From: Corallococcus caeni | GTDB taxonomy: Bacteria; Myxococcota; Myxococcia; Myxococcales; Myxococcaceae | Assembly: GCF_036245865.1 (NCBI RefSeq) | Contig: NZ_BTTW01000001.1 | Coordinates: 1,940,249 to 2,004,248 of the forward strand | Length of the DNA stretch: 64,000 bases | Direction of reading: 5' to 3' | In this document: piece after piece, positions 52,430 through 63,339 of the stretch | How the letters are laid out: the number at the start of each line of letters is the position of its first letter | How positions within the stretch are numbered: the first letter of the stretch is position 1 | Translations under genes and position numbers: made by a program | The notes under the pieces: generated by a model | What the model was told of the DNA's origin: nothing | Database searches by the model: none | What the model saw: the letters and a program-made list of their open reading frames with translations, nothing else

Positions 52430-53305
52430 ATGCCGTCCCTCTTCCCGCATTGCTCCGCCCGCGCCGCCGGGCTCCTCGCGGCGCTCGCGCTGGTGCTCAC
52501 CAGCGCCACGCCCGCGTTCGCCCTGCCGGGTGGAGGCAAGACGCCCCGCGCCATCGTGGAGGCGGACTCCGACCTGCCCCCGCCGGTGACGGGCGTGGAC
52601 GTGGAGGAGCACCTGGGGGAGCCGCTCCCCCTGGAGACGCGCCTGGTGGACTCCAATGGGGAGGAGGTGCGGCTGGGCACGCTGCTGTCCAAGACGCGCC
52701 CCACCCTGCTCACGCTCGTCTATTACGAGTGCCCCATGCTCTGTAACCTCGTCATCAACGAGCAGGTCCGCGTGATGCGCGAGCTGGGCCTGGAGCTGGG
52801 CAAGGACTACGAGGCCGTCACCGTCAGCATCGACCCCAAGGACACCCCGGCGCAGAGCGCCGAGCGGCGTCGCAAGTATCTGCAGTCCATGGGCAAGCCG
52901 GAGACGGCCCCCTGGCACTTCCTCACCGGCACCGACGAGAACATCCACAAGCTCGCCGACGCCGTGGGCTTCAAGTACACGTATGAACCGAGCACGAAGC
53001 AGTACGCCCACCCCGCGGTGGTCACCGTGCTCACCCCGGAGGGGAGCATCTCCCGCTACCTCTACGGCACGTCGTTCGACCGCAAGGACGTGAAGCTTTC
53101 GCTGCTGGAAGCAGCGGGCGGTCGGGTCGGGACGAGCGTCGATCGCATCGTCATGTCCTGTTTCAAGTATGACACCGCCACGCGGCGGTACGGTTTCTAC
53201 ATCTTCGGGTTCATCCGCCTGGGCTCCCTGGCTGTCTTTGGCGCCCTGGCCACGATGCTGATCTATTTCTGGAGGCGCGAGCTGAAGAAAGGCGCGACTA
53301 CATGA
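52430..53305 (+). CDS. SCO1/SenC family copper chaperone for the caa3 oxidase
   Basis: A 291-residue exported protein with signal peptide (LLAALALVLTSATPAFA), thioredoxin-like fold, and a C-terminal transmembrane anchor (FIRLGSLAVFGALATMLIYF). The copper-binding cysteines are in YYECPMLCN and the conserved His in QYAHPAVV. Sco delivers copper to the CuA centre of subunit II, encoded next. The ATG at 52430 begins the signal; an upstream in-frame extension is Arg/Pro-rich and overlaps the previous gene. Its stop overlaps coxB (ATGA). Confidence 0.94.
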   Translation: MPSLFPHCSARAAGLLAALALVLTSATPAFALPGGGKTPRAIVEADSDLPPPVTGVDVEEHLGEPLPLETRLVDSNGEEVRLGTLLSKTRPTLLTLVYYECPMLCNLVINEQVRVMRELGLELGKDYEAVTVSIDPKDTPAQSAERRRKYLQSMGKPETAPWHFLTGTDENIHKLADAVGFKYTYEPSTKQYAHPAVVTVLTPEGSISRYLYGTSFDRKDVKLSLLEAAGGRVGTSVDRIVMSCFKYDTATRRYGFYIFGFIRLGSLAVFGALATMLIYFWRRELKKGATT

Positions 53306-54331
53306 GCGACCTGGCCAACCAATTCCTGTTCCTCCCGGAGCGCGCGTCCACGTTCGCGGAACGGGTCGACTTCCTGCACTACTTCGTCGTCGGCACGACG
53401 ATGGTGATGTCCGCGGGCGTCGGCCTCGCGGCGCTCTTCATGTTCTTCCGCTACCGTCGGCGGGAGGCCCACCAGCACACGGAATACGTGGTGCCGGACC
53501 TGAAGACGGAGTTCCTCTTCGTGTCCGTCCCGCTGGTGTTCTTCCTGGCGTGGTTCGCCATCGGGTTCCGGGACTTCACCTGGTACACCACCCCGCCCAA
53601 GGACTCGATGGATGTCTACGTCATGGGCAAGCAGTGGATGTGGAAGTTCTCCTACCCGGAGGGCCCCAACGGCGTGAACGTGTTGCACGTGCCGGCACAC
53701 CGCCCGGTGCGCCTGCTCATCACGTCCCGCGACGTCATCCACTCCTTCTTCGTCCCGTCCTTCCGCATCAAGATGGACGCGCTGCCGGGCCGCTACACGC
53801 AGGCCTGGTTCGAGGCGACGAAGCCCGGCACGTACCAGGTGCTCTGCACCGAGTACTGCGGCCTGTCGCACTCGAAGATGCTGGCGGAGGTCGTCGTGCT
53901 CGCGCCGGAGGACTACGAGAACTGGCTGAAGGAGCAGCAGCGCGGCCGCCTGCAGGACCGGCAGGACGCGCTGGCGGACACGTCGCTCGTGCCGCCCGCC
54001 GCCCGCATGGCCGAGCAGGGCCAGAAGCTGGTGGGCACGCAGGGCTGCCTCAAGTGCCACTCGGTGGACGGCTCGAAGCACATCGGCCCCACCTTCCTGG
54101 GTCTCTACGAGCGCAACGAGAAGCTCGAGGACGGCCAGAACATCCGCGTGGATGAAGCCTACATCACCCAGTCGATGATGGACCCGGGCGCGCACATCGT
54201 CGCCGGCTACCAGAACGTGATGCCGACCTACCAGGGCAAGCTGCAGGGCCCCGAGTCGGCCGCCATCGTCGAGTACATCAAGACGCTGCGCACCGCGAAC
54301 GTGCGCGAGACCGCTTCCGAGGGCCCCGCCT

Positions 54332-54348
<17 letters not shown>
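53302..54348 (+). CDS. coxB: Cytochrome c oxidase subunit II with fused cytochrome c domain (caa3 type)
   Basis: A 348-residue subunit. Two transmembrane helices (about 28-50, 72-92) precede the cupredoxin domain with CuA ligands in CTEYCGLSHSKM and the upstream IHSFFVPSFRIK His. WMWKFSYPEG is the aromatic electron-entry patch. A C-terminal cytochrome c domain carries CLKCHSVDG and a likely Met ligand in NVMPTYQG. It takes electrons directly, making a separate soluble cytochrome c unnecessary. The end overlaps coxA by 17 bp. Confidence 0.96.
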
Positions 54349-56000
<1,652 letters not shown>

Positions 56001-56008
<8 letters not shown>

Positions 56009-56663
56009 CGCGCACGTGACGCCGGGCTCGGTGCCCGGTCCCAAGCTGGCCGCCCACTTCGCGTCGCTGGAGGTCCAGAAGCACGCGGCGCGGCTGGGCA
56101 TGTGGCTGTTCCTCGCCACGGAAATCCTGCTCTTCGCGGGTCTGTTCGCGTGCTACGCGGCCTACCGCTTCCTGTTCCCGGAAGCGTGGGCGGCCTCCAG
56201 CCGCAGCCTTGACCTGACGATGGGCACCATCAACACGGTGGTCCTCATCACCTCCTCGTTCACCGCCGCCATGGCGGTGCACTACGCCAAGGAGGGGAAG
56301 AACAAGATGGTGGGGCACATGAACGTGCTCACCCTCCTGATGGCGATGGGCTTCCTCGTCATCAAGTTCTTCGAGTACAAGCACAAGTTCCACATCGGGA
56401 CGCTGCCGGGCCGCTACTACTTCTACGAAGGCATCCAGCTGCCGGGCGCGCCGCTGTACTTCACGGTGTACTTCGCCTCCACCGCGCTGCACGCGCTGCA
56501 CGTCGTCATCGGCATGACGGTGCTCGCGTTCGCCACGGTGCGCGCGTACCGCGTCGGGGACTTCAGCGCGAACAACTACACGCAGGTCGAGCTGGGCTCC
56601 ATGTACTGGCACCTCGTCGACCTGGTGTGGATCTTCCTCTTCCCGATGCTGTACCTGGTCTGA
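56001..56663 (+). CDS. coxC: Cytochrome c oxidase subunit III
   Basis: A 220-residue membrane protein with five helices (GMWLFLATEILLFAGLFACY, then about 75-95, 105-125, 155-180, 200-220). HALHVVIGMTVLAF and YWHLVDLVWIFLFPMLYLV are standard subunit III endings. The ATG at 56001 overlaps coxA by 8 bp; the upstream in-frame extension is Arg-rich and not coding. Confidence 0.96.
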
Positions 56664-56673
56664 GGGTTACGAC

Positions 56674-57114
56674 ATGGCCATCGCCAACGAATCGCATCAG
56701 GAAGAGCACAACATGCAGGAGCACCACGGCGCCGGGCGCTACGTGGTCATCTGGGTCGTCCTGCTGGTGCTCACGCTCGTCACGGTCTTCACCGGCCGCA
56801 TGCACCTGCCCAGCTTCGGCCTGCTGCTGGCGCTCGTCATCGCCAGCGTGAAGGGCACGCTCGTCGCGCTGTACTTCATGCACCTGTCGGAGCACCAGGG
56901 CGCCAACCGCCTGGTCTTCGGCGTGTCCATCGTGTTCGTGGTGCTGCTCATCGGCTTCACGCTGATGGACTTCGGCACCCGCTTCCGGCTGGCCAACCCC
57001 CCGGGGTCGCAGTACAGCGACCTCCAGGCGGTGGACATCGGCGCGAACCCGACGGAAGGCCGCACGGGTGGGCACCAGCAGATCCAGAAGCAGGGACACG
57101 AAACGCACGAGTAG
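56674..57114 (+). CDS. coxD: Cytochrome c oxidase subunit IV (caa3 family small subunit)
   Basis: A 146-residue protein with three helices (VVIWVVLLVLTLVTVFTG, LLLALVIASVKGTLVALYFMH, LVFGVSIVFVVLLIGFTLM). VKGTLVALYFMHL is characteristic of the CoxD/caa3 subunit IV family. Both ends are hydrophilic and His/Gln-rich. Last gene of the operon, 10 bp after coxC and 32 bp ahead of a terminator. Confidence 0.93.
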   Translation: MAIANESHQEEHNMQEHHGAGRYVVIWVVLLVLTLVTVFTGRMHLPSFGLLLALVIASVKGTLVALYFMHLSEHQGANRLVFGVSIVFVVLLIGFTLMDFGTRFRLANPPGSQYSDLQAVDIGANPTEGRTGGHQQIQKQGHETHE

Positions 57115-57146
57115 TCCCCGCTTCCTCGCGGTCCCCTGAAGCACGA

Positions 57147-57187
57147 ACGCGGCGCCCGGGTTTCTTCCCTGGCGCCGCGTCGCTTTT
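57147..57187 (+). terminator. Intrinsic terminator of the ACIII-caa3 operon
   Basis: Perfect 10-bp G/C-rich stem (acgcggcgcc with ggcgccgcgt) around a 14-nt loop, followed by cgctttt. It sits between coxD and the convergent DUF481 gene, in the right place to end the long operon. Confidence 0.8.
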
Positions 57188-57203
57188 GCGGGCGGTGTGG
57201 AGA

Positions 57204-58259
57204 CTACAGGGCGACGGTCAGGTTGAAGGAGAGCGCCGTGTCGGTGGACACCTTGCCCGGGGGCGGCGCGCTGTCGGTCTTCACGAGGAAGCCCACGCCC
57301 AACGCCAGCGCGTCGGTGAGGTTCGCCATCACCTGCGTCTGGCTGCTGAAGAGGATGCGCGAGTCGCTGATGACGCTGACCAGGATCTCCGCCTCTTCCT
57401 GGAAGGTGATGTCCTTGGAGACGCCGTAGCGGAACAGGGCGCCGAAGCGCGGACCGCCCAGGTCCACGTTCGGCAGGTCCACGCGATTGGGGTAGTACTG
57501 GAAGCGCAGCTCGCGTGCGTAGCGGAAGGCGAAGTCGGTGCGCAGGACGGTCTCGCGCACGCTGGTCTTCTCGTCCCGCTTGGTGTCGAACCAGAAGATG
57601 CTGGCGCCGGCTTCACCGTAGGGCCGCGCCTCGATGCTCTTGATGTGGTCCGTGTCGACGCCGGTCAGCAGGTAGCCGCTGATCTCCTGCGTGAAGCGGC
57701 GGTCCCCGCGCAGCTCGATGCCGGCGTTGAGGGCCACCACCTGGGACAGGGACTCCACCTCCCCCTCCACCTCGGGCGGGCGGCTGCGGCCGTACGCACC
57801 GTAGGCCTTCACGGAGTAGATCCAGTGCTCCGTCTTGCGCAGCGCGCTCGCCAGGCCACTCACCGTCAGCGTGGACGCGTTGCCCGTGAGGGAGATGAGG
57901 CTCAAGCCCACGCTGACGTCCCAGACGCTGGGCTTCGCCGGGGCCGCGGCAGCGACTTCGGGAGCGGGCGCGGGGGGCGGCGGCGGGGCGATGGGCGCGC
58001 GCGCGGTCACTTCGGCCAGGCGCTCGATGGCCTCCGCGAGCCGGGCGCTGGCCTCGGCGGCGCGCTCGGCGGCGACGGCGGCGCGCTCCGCTGCCACGGC
58101 GGCGCGCTCGGCGGCGGGGGCGTCCGCGGGGAGCGCGGGCGGCGCGGGCGGCGCCGGAGCGCGCGCGGAGGCCGGAGGCGGGGGGGCGGCGGGACGCGGG
58201 GCGGGCGCCGGCGTCTGGGATTGCAGTGACGAGGCGAGCAGCAGTGCAACGGGGAGCAT
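57204..58259 (-). CDS. DUF481 family outer membrane protein with Ala/Glu-rich heptad segment
   Basis: A 351-residue exported protein. Short signal (MLPVALLLASSLQSQ), a Pro/Ala linker, then near 50-85 a repetitive stretch (AERAAVAAERAAVAAERAAE and SARLAEAIERLAE) likely to form a coiled coil, and from about 110 a barrel of the DUF481 (YdiY-like salt-induced) family: VSVGLSLISLTGNASTL, QEISGYLLTGVDTDHI, AEILVSVISDSRI. The function of DUF481 is unknown; the coiled coil could allow trimer formation or contact with peptidoglycan. Start ATG at 58259. Convergent with the cox operon. Confidence 0.82.
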   Translation of the reverse strand: MLPVALLLASSLQSQTPAPAPRPAAPPPPASARAPAPPAPPALPADAPAAERAAVAAERAAVAAERAAEASARLAEAIERLAEVTARAPIAPPPPPAPAPEVAAAAPAKPSVWDVSVGLSLISLTGNASTLTVSGLASALRKTEHWIYSVKAYGAYGRSRPPEVEGEVESLSQVVALNAGIELRGDRRFTQEISGYLLTGVDTDHIKSIEARPYGEAGASIFWFDTKRDEKTSVRETVLRTDFAFRYARELRFQYYPNRVDLPNVDLGGPRFGALFRYGVSKDITFQEEAEILVSVISDSRILFSSQTQVMANLTDALALGVGFLVKTDSAPPPGKVSTDTALSFNLTVAL

Positions 58260-58427
58260 CGAGGTTCCTTGAGGTGAGGCAGGTGCGGCAACGGACCTGC
58301 AAGGGAGCGTGGAGGGCCGGCTCCCATTCCGGCGCGAACTTCTTAGCGCATGCGGGACAGGGAGCGTCCTGACCTTCTAGGCTCGAAGTGCGGGTCGTCC
58401 CTGGACCCGGTACGTGAGGACCCGCCC

Positions 58428-59099
58428 TTGAGGCCCACCCTGCTGCCGCTGTTGTTCGCGCTGTCGTTGTGGCCCGCCGTCACCCCGGCGGCGCAGAAGG
58501 TCACCGTGCCGGTGGACGTGGGCGTGGGGCCGGCGGTGTTCGTCTTCTCCGGTCCCATCGCGGACGACCAGCTCCTGCACACGGGGCTGAAGCTGTCGGT
58601 GGACGCTGTGCTGGACAGGGAGTGGCTGCGCAAGAACCAGCGCGCCATCCCCGCGCGCTACCGCAAGCAGGCGAAGCAGATGGACGAGATCCGCATCTCT
58701 CCGTCCATCTTCATCCCGGACTCGTTCATCATCTCGCCGAAGTATCGCGACACGGGGATGTACGGCGTGACGTTCAAGCCGCTGGGGCTGGGGCTGCCGC
58801 TGTCGTCCAGCCCGGTGCGCTTCAAGCTGGGCGTGGGGCTGGTGTTGACGTACGCGTACATCTTCTCCGACACGCTGCCGGACACGCACTTCCTGCGGCC
58901 CGGGGCCAGCCTGGGCGCGGACCTGGAGTTCCAACTGGCGAAGAGCTTCCTCGTCAGCGTGGGCTGGGAGTCCACCTTCTACGTGCCGCAGGAGCTGGGC
59001 GGGCTGGGACTGCCGGACTCGCTGGGGGACGGCATCTTCCACGTGGGGCAGGCGTACCTGCAGCTGCACTTCCGGTTCCCATACACCACGACGCTGTAG
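58428..59099 (+). CDS. Small outer-membrane beta-barrel protein, unknown function
   Basis: A 223-residue exported protein of alternating beta strands with a C-terminal aromatic-hydrophobic end (YLQLHFRFPYTTTL), consistent with an eight- to ten-strand barrel. The start is taken as TTG at 58428: it opens a proper signal peptide (LRPTLLPLLFALSLWPAVTPAAQ) and has GAGGA 7 bp before it. An in-frame ATG at 58350 would place a 26-residue charged head before the signal. Family not recognised. Confidence 0.65.
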   Translation: MRPTLLPLLFALSLWPAVTPAAQKVTVPVDVGVGPAVFVFSGPIADDQLLHTGLKLSVDAVLDREWLRKNQRAIPARYRKQAKQMDEIRISPSIFIPDSFIISPKYRDTGMYGVTFKPLGLGLPLSSSPVRFKLGVGLVLTYAYIFSDTLPDTHFLRPGASLGADLEFQLAKSFLVSVGWESTFYVPQELGGLGLPDSLGDGIFHVGQAYLQLHFRFPYTTTL

Positions 59100-59142
59100 C
59101 GCTCGCGCGAAGGCGGGACGCGCGTCTAGCGTGCGCGGCACC

Positions 59143-60099
59143 ATGTCCCTCGTCCTCGCCACCGACGCACAGAAGGCACAGCGCGACGCCGTCACCCATG
59201 CCGCGTGGGGTTCGCCCCTGAGCGTGCCGCAGTACCAGGAGCGCGAAGCGCGGCTGCGCGCGCACCCGTGGTGCCGCGAGGGCATGAACACCTGGCTGTG
59301 GCTGGCGGACGACGGCCGGGTGCTGGCGTCGTGCGAGACCTTCCACACGGACAGCTTCCTCCGGGGCGCGGAGGGACAGCCCACGCCGGGGGACAGCTAC
59401 GCCATCGCCAGCGTCTTCACCGAGGAGCACCTGCGCGGCCGGGGACACGCCACGCGGTTGATGGACGCCGTGGCCGCGGAGCTGGAGCAGGTGTCACCGC
59501 GTCCGCACTCGGTGGTCCTCTTCTCCGACGTGGGGGCGCCGCTGTACCGCCGGTCTGGCTACGTGGAGGTGCCCGCGTGGGACTGGCACCTGGACGCGGT
59601 CGACGCGCCTGGGGGACGGCCCGTGGACGGCGGGCTCCAGGAGACGGACGTGGCGGCGGCGCTCGCGCGGATGCGCCAGCCGGACGTGCCCTTCTTCCTG
59701 TGGCCCAGCGCCGCGCAGGTGGACTGGCACCTGGAGCGGGAGCGCATCTACGCGGAGCTGCTGGCGCGGCCCCGGCCGCGGACGTGCGGCGCGGTGGTGG
59801 GCGAGTCCACGGCGCTGTGGGTGATGAACGCGCGCTACGGCGAGCTGGTGGTGTTGCTGATGGATGCGCGGGACGCCTCCTCGGCGGAGGCGCTGCTCAC
59901 GGAGGCGCGCGGCGTGGCGCATCACGCGGGGCTCAAGCGCGTGGTGTGGTGGGAGGAGCCCGCGACGGCGCCCCTGCTCACGGGGGTGCCCGGCGCGGTG
60001 CGCGTGCAGCGGGACGGGTCGCTGCCCATGCTGCGCCCGCTGCGCCCGGGCCTGCCTCCCGCGCCGGAGGTCCCCTTCCCTCGCGCCCTCTGGGTGTGA
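59143..60099 (+). CDS. GNAT family N-acetyltransferase (LYC1-like)
   Basis: A 318-residue two-part protein. The acetyl-CoA motif is in SVFTEEHLRGRGHATRLMDAV near residue 85-110, with LYRRSGYVEV as the following motif. The C-terminal half (about 180-318) is a second domain like that of fungal lysine acetyltransferase LYC1. The acceptor is unknown. ATG at 59143 is preferred over GTG at 59131. It stands alone between the barrel protein and the zinc-ribbon gene. Confidence 0.8.
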   Translation: MSLVLATDAQKAQRDAVTHAAWGSPLSVPQYQEREARLRAHPWCREGMNTWLWLADDGRVLASCETFHTDSFLRGAEGQPTPGDSYAIASVFTEEHLRGRGHATRLMDAVAAELEQVSPRPHSVVLFSDVGAPLYRRSGYVEVPAWDWHLDAVDAPGGRPVDGGLQETDVAAALARMRQPDVPFFLWPSAAQVDWHLERERIYAELLARPRPRTCGAVVGESTALWVMNARYGELVVLLMDARDASSAEALLTEARGVAHHAGLKRVVWWEEPATAPLLTGVPGAVRVQRDGSLPMLRPLRPGLPPAPEVPFPRALWV

Positions 60100-60231
60100 G
60101 CCGTGCGGCCAGCCCGGTGAGCGCCTGGAGCGGGGCCGCTCGCACGAGGGCAGGCTCGTGGCGCCGGCCCGGTGGGACGGCGACCTCAACCCGGATGTGT
60201 CAGGCGGCGACAGGTCCCCTAGGATGCGCCC

Positions 60232-61371
60232 ATGGCCGAGCGAAGGCGCATCATCGAGGGCTCCTGGAACTGCACGTCCTGCGGCGCCAGGAACATCCCC
60301 GCCCGTCACAAGAACTGCCCCTCCTGCAACAACCCGCGGGAGCTCAGCGGCAAGGAGTCCGAGTTCGACTTCGGTGACGTGGACGCGGCCTCTGGCAAGT
60401 CCACCCGTGAAGGCGTCAGCGACGAGCAGGCCCTGGGCATGGCCGGTGCCGGCGAGGACTGGTTCTGCGCCTACTGCGGCGCGGCCAACCGGGGCGACGG
60501 CGCGCGCTGCCGGCAGTGCTCCGCCGAACGGGGCTCGGATGCGAAGACCGCGCCGCTCGCGGACCTGGGCCCCAAGCCACCACCGAAGCCCGCGCCCCAG
60601 CCCCGCCGCTTCGGGAAGGTGGCGCTCATCGTCGTAGGCATCCTCAGCTCCTGCTGCCTGGGCACCTGCGCGGTGGGCATCTGGGGCAACATGAAGCACG
60701 AGCTCAAGGGCGAGGTCGTGGCGACGAACTGGCGCCGCGCGCTGGTGCAGGAGCGCTTCGTGCCGGAGACGCGCTCGGGCTGGCGGGACGAGCTGAACCC
60801 CACCGCGCCGCGCATGCCGGTGAACGGCACGGGCGAGGTCGCGGGCGTGACGAACATCCGCGACTGCGTGTCCCGGCAGCGGGGCACCCGCCGGGTGGCG
60901 GACGGCACCCAGCGCGTGTGCCGGACGAAGACGCGCAAGGTGGCCTGCGGCACCGAGGAGAAGTGCACCCGCCGCGACAAGGGCAACGGCTTCGCGGAGG
61001 AGGTCTGCCACGACGTGACGAAGTACTGCAACGAGTCGTATGAGGACTGCGACACGGAGACGCGCTACCGCAACGAGCCCGTCTACGCGCAGCAGTGCGC
61101 CTACGACACGTACGTGTGGAAGCCGGTGGACACGCGCGAGCTCAAGGGCACGGAGGGGCCGCCGCGCTGGCCGGACCTCACCGCCGGGACGAACGAGCGG
61201 GTGCGGCGCGAGGAGGACTACAGCGTGCTGGTGCGCTACGACGACGGCGGCGTGAAGCAGCACGAGGTGAAGCCCACGCGCGAGGAGGAGTTCGTCGCGT
61301 GGAAGAAGGGCCAGGGCGTCACGCTCACCGTGACGAACCTGGGCAAGGTGGAGCAGGCCGTCCGCCGCTGA
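60232..61371 (+). CDS. Zinc-ribbon membrane protein with Cys-rich C-terminal part
   Basis: A 379-residue protein. Two zinc fingers of the RanBP2-like kind lie in the first 100 residues (WNCTSCGARN followed by CPSCNNP, and WFCAYCGAANR followed by CRQCS). After a Pro-rich linker comes one transmembrane helix (about 125-150, VALIVVGILSSCCLGTCAVG). The outer part has nine or more Cys (DCVSRQRG, VCRTKTRKVACGTEEKC, KYCNESYEDC). It resembles zinc-ribbon proteins of unknown role; a sensor or scaffold is possible. It is preceded by a 132-bp gap. Confidence 0.65.
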   Translation: MAERRRIIEGSWNCTSCGARNIPARHKNCPSCNNPRELSGKESEFDFGDVDAASGKSTREGVSDEQALGMAGAGEDWFCAYCGAANRGDGARCRQCSAERGSDAKTAPLADLGPKPPPKPAPQPRRFGKVALIVVGILSSCCLGTCAVGIWGNMKHELKGEVVATNWRRALVQERFVPETRSGWRDELNPTAPRMPVNGTGEVAGVTNIRDCVSRQRGTRRVADGTQRVCRTKTRKVACGTEEKCTRRDKGNGFAEEVCHDVTKYCNESYEDCDTETRYRNEPVYAQQCAYDTYVWKPVDTRELKGTEGPPRWPDLTAGTNERVRREEDYSVLVRYDDGGVKQHEVKPTREEEFVAWKKGQGVTLTVTNLGKVEQAVRR

Positions 61372-61393
61372 GAGCGCATCACCGAGGAGCCTC

Positions 61394-61696
61394 ATGGAGT
61401 GCACCTGCTGTGGCGCCTGCTGCGTGGCGCCGGACATCGCCGCGCTGGACAAGCCCCTGGGGCTGCGGTGCCCGCACCTGGGCGCGGACAACCTGTGCAC
61501 CGTCTATGAGCGGCGGCCCCAGGTGTGCCGGGACTACGCGGCGGACGAGGTGTGCCGCCGCATCGAGGCCCCCACGCTGGAGGAGCGCGTGCACAACTAC
61601 CTGGCGCTGTTCCAGCTCACCGCGGAGGCGCAGGCGGTGCGCGAGTCCGGCTGTGCCTCCATGCGCATGGCGCGCGCCCTCCGGGAGCGGAAGTGA
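61394..61696 (+). CDS. YkgJ family cysteine cluster protein
   Basis: A 100-residue protein with the CxxCxxCC-type cluster at its N-terminus (ECTCCGACC) and the later cysteines RCPHLGADNLC and CRDY. The cluster is thought to bind an iron-sulfur centre or zinc; no function is established. It ends by GTGA overlap with the hydrolase gene, so the two are translated together. Confidence 0.85.
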   Translation: MECTCCGACCVAPDIAALDKPLGLRCPHLGADNLCTVYERRPQVCRDYAADEVCRRIEAPTLEERVHNYLALFQLTAEAQAVRESGCASMRMARALRERK

Positions 61697-62667
61697 CGTT
61701 CCAGCCCACCGAGCCGTTCGTCCCCGCGCCGGGCCTCCGTGGCGCGCATGCGCAGACCATCTACGCGTCGGTCGTGCGGCCCACCCGCGTGCCGCCCCTG
61801 CGCCGGGAGCGGCGCGATCTGCCGGACGGGGACTTCGTCGACCTGGACACCTTCGACGGCCCGAAGGGCGCGCCGCACGTGGTGGTGCTGCACGGCCTGG
61901 AGGGGTCGTCCCAGGCGGGCTACGTCACGGAGGTGCTGCGGGGCGCGGCGAAGCGCGGCTGGGGCGCCACGGCGATCAACTTCCGCTCGTGCAGCGGAGA
62001 GCCGAACCGGCTCCCCCGGGCGTACCACTCCGGGGACACGGCGGACACGCTGCTGGTGATGGCGGACGTGCGCGAGCGCATCACCGGGCCGATGCTCGCG
62101 GTGGGCTTCTCCCTGGGCGCCAACGTGCTGTGCCGGCTGCTGGAGGAGACCGGGGATCAGGCGCCGGTGGTGGCCGCCGCGTCCATCAGCGCGCCGTACG
62201 ACCTGGACGCGTGCTGCCGGAAGCTGGATGGCGGCAGCGGCTACCACTGGCTCTACCGCGAGCGGTTCCTGCGCACGCTCAAGAGCAAGGCCCGCGCGAA
62301 GTTGCAGCGGTTCCCGGGCGCCTTCGACGGGGCGCGCATGGAGGCCGCGCGCACCATCCGCGGCTACGACGACGTCGTCACGGCGCCGCTGCATGGCTTC
62401 CGGGACGCGACGCACTACTACCGGGAGGCGTCATCGGGGCCCAGGCTCGCGGACATCCGCCGGCCCACGCTGCTGCTGAGCTCCGCGGATGATCCGATGC
62501 TGGAGGCGCCGGTGATTCCGCCCTCGGCGCGGGACAACCCGTTCCTCAGCGTGGTGCTGACCGAACATGGCGGCCACGTGGGCTTCGTCGCGGGCCGCGT
62601 GCACCGCCCGTCCTTCTGGGCGGAGGCGCAGGCGCTCTCGTTCTTCGAGCAGGTGCTCGCCCGCTGA
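61693..62667 (+). CDS. Alpha/beta hydrolase, YheT/ABHD1 family
   Basis: A 324-residue hydrolase. After PAPGLRGAHAQTIYA (family opening), the oxyanion HGLEGSSQAGYV and nucleophile elbow GFSLGANVLCRLL (Ser near 140) follow; NFRSCSGEPNRLPRAYHSG is a YheT hallmark. The late acid and base are in SSADDPMLEAP and EHGGHVGFV. The start is GTG at 61693 overlapping ykgJ; the longer in-frame option would cover that gene. Likely an esterase with unknown substrate. Confidence 0.9.
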   Translation: MTFQPTEPFVPAPGLRGAHAQTIYASVVRPTRVPPLRRERRDLPDGDFVDLDTFDGPKGAPHVVVLHGLEGSSQAGYVTEVLRGAAKRGWGATAINFRSCSGEPNRLPRAYHSGDTADTLLVMADVRERITGPMLAVGFSLGANVLCRLLEETGDQAPVVAAASISAPYDLDACCRKLDGGSGYHWLYRERFLRTLKSKARAKLQRFPGAFDGARMEAARTIRGYDDVVTAPLHGFRDATHYYREASSGPRLADIRRPTLLLSSADDPMLEAPVIPPSARDNPFLSVVLTEHGGHVGFVAGRVHRPSFWAEAQALSFFEQVLAR

Positions 62668-63339
62668 TCAGCCGAAGAAGAACATGAAGCCGAGCTTCGC
62701 GGACGGCTGGAGCGTGCGCATCATCCACGACTTCGTCTCCACGGGAGACAGCGAGTCGCGGAAGGGCTCGTCCAGCTTCTGGAGGCTGGGGACGTCCATC
62801 TCCATGAAGCTCGCGCCGCCGCGCACGAAGAAGCTGAGGCGCCGGGTGGCGTTGAACTCCAGCCCCAGGTGCGTGCTGACGTACGAGTAGCCCACGCGCT
62901 CCATGGAAGAGGTGGGCAGCTGCGTGCTGTCCGCGAGCCGCCGGTTCAGCGTCTTCGTGCTCGCGGCCTGCGCGTGTCCGAACTCCCATGAGAACGAGGG
63001 CGAGAGCTTGCCTCGCAGCGGCAGCAGCGTGACGCCCGCGCGCAAGGCGCCTCGCAGACCGTTGTGCGCGCCACCGAAGTGCAGCCGCAGGTACGGCGAG
63101 GGCCGGAGGACGCCGGAGAGTCCCGCCCCTTCGGGCATGCCCGCGTCGAGCATCAGACCGAAGGGCGCCAGCCGCTCCGGATCATTCATGCGACGGCGGC
63201 CTTCGCCCTGCTGTGCCTGAACCTGCGGCAGCTGTGCCTGCGGTGCGGTCTGGGCCACGGCGGAGTGAGCCGCCAGGACCACTGCCGCCGCGGTGACGAT
63301 GGACACCGCTCCCATGAGGCTTCTCCCCGTTCCAGACAT
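62668..63339 (-). CDS. Small exported beta-barrel protein, unknown function
   Basis: A 223-residue protein with signal peptide (LMGAVSIVTAAAVVLAAHSAVA), a Gln-rich head (APQAQLPQVQAQQGEG) and a beta-rich remainder with strands such as RPSPYLRLHFGGAHNGLRG and LGLEFNATRRLSFFVRG. The end is aromatic (KLGFMFFFG), as expected of an outer-membrane barrel. ATG at 63339 starts the signal; the in-frame extension upstream runs into the repeat region. The stop lies directly next to the convergent hydrolase stop with no gap. No family recognised. Confidence 0.65.
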   Translation of the reverse strand: MSGTGRSLMGAVSIVTAAAVVLAAHSAVAQTAPQAQLPQVQAQQGEGRRRMNDPERLAPFGLMLDAGMPEGAGLSGVLRPSPYLRLHFGGAHNGLRGALRAGVTLLPLRGKLSPSFSWEFGHAQAASTKTLNRRLADSTQLPTSSMERVGYSYVSTHLGLEFNATRRLSFFVRGGASFMEMDVPSLQKLDEPFRDSLSPVETKSWMMRTLQPSAKLGFMFFFG

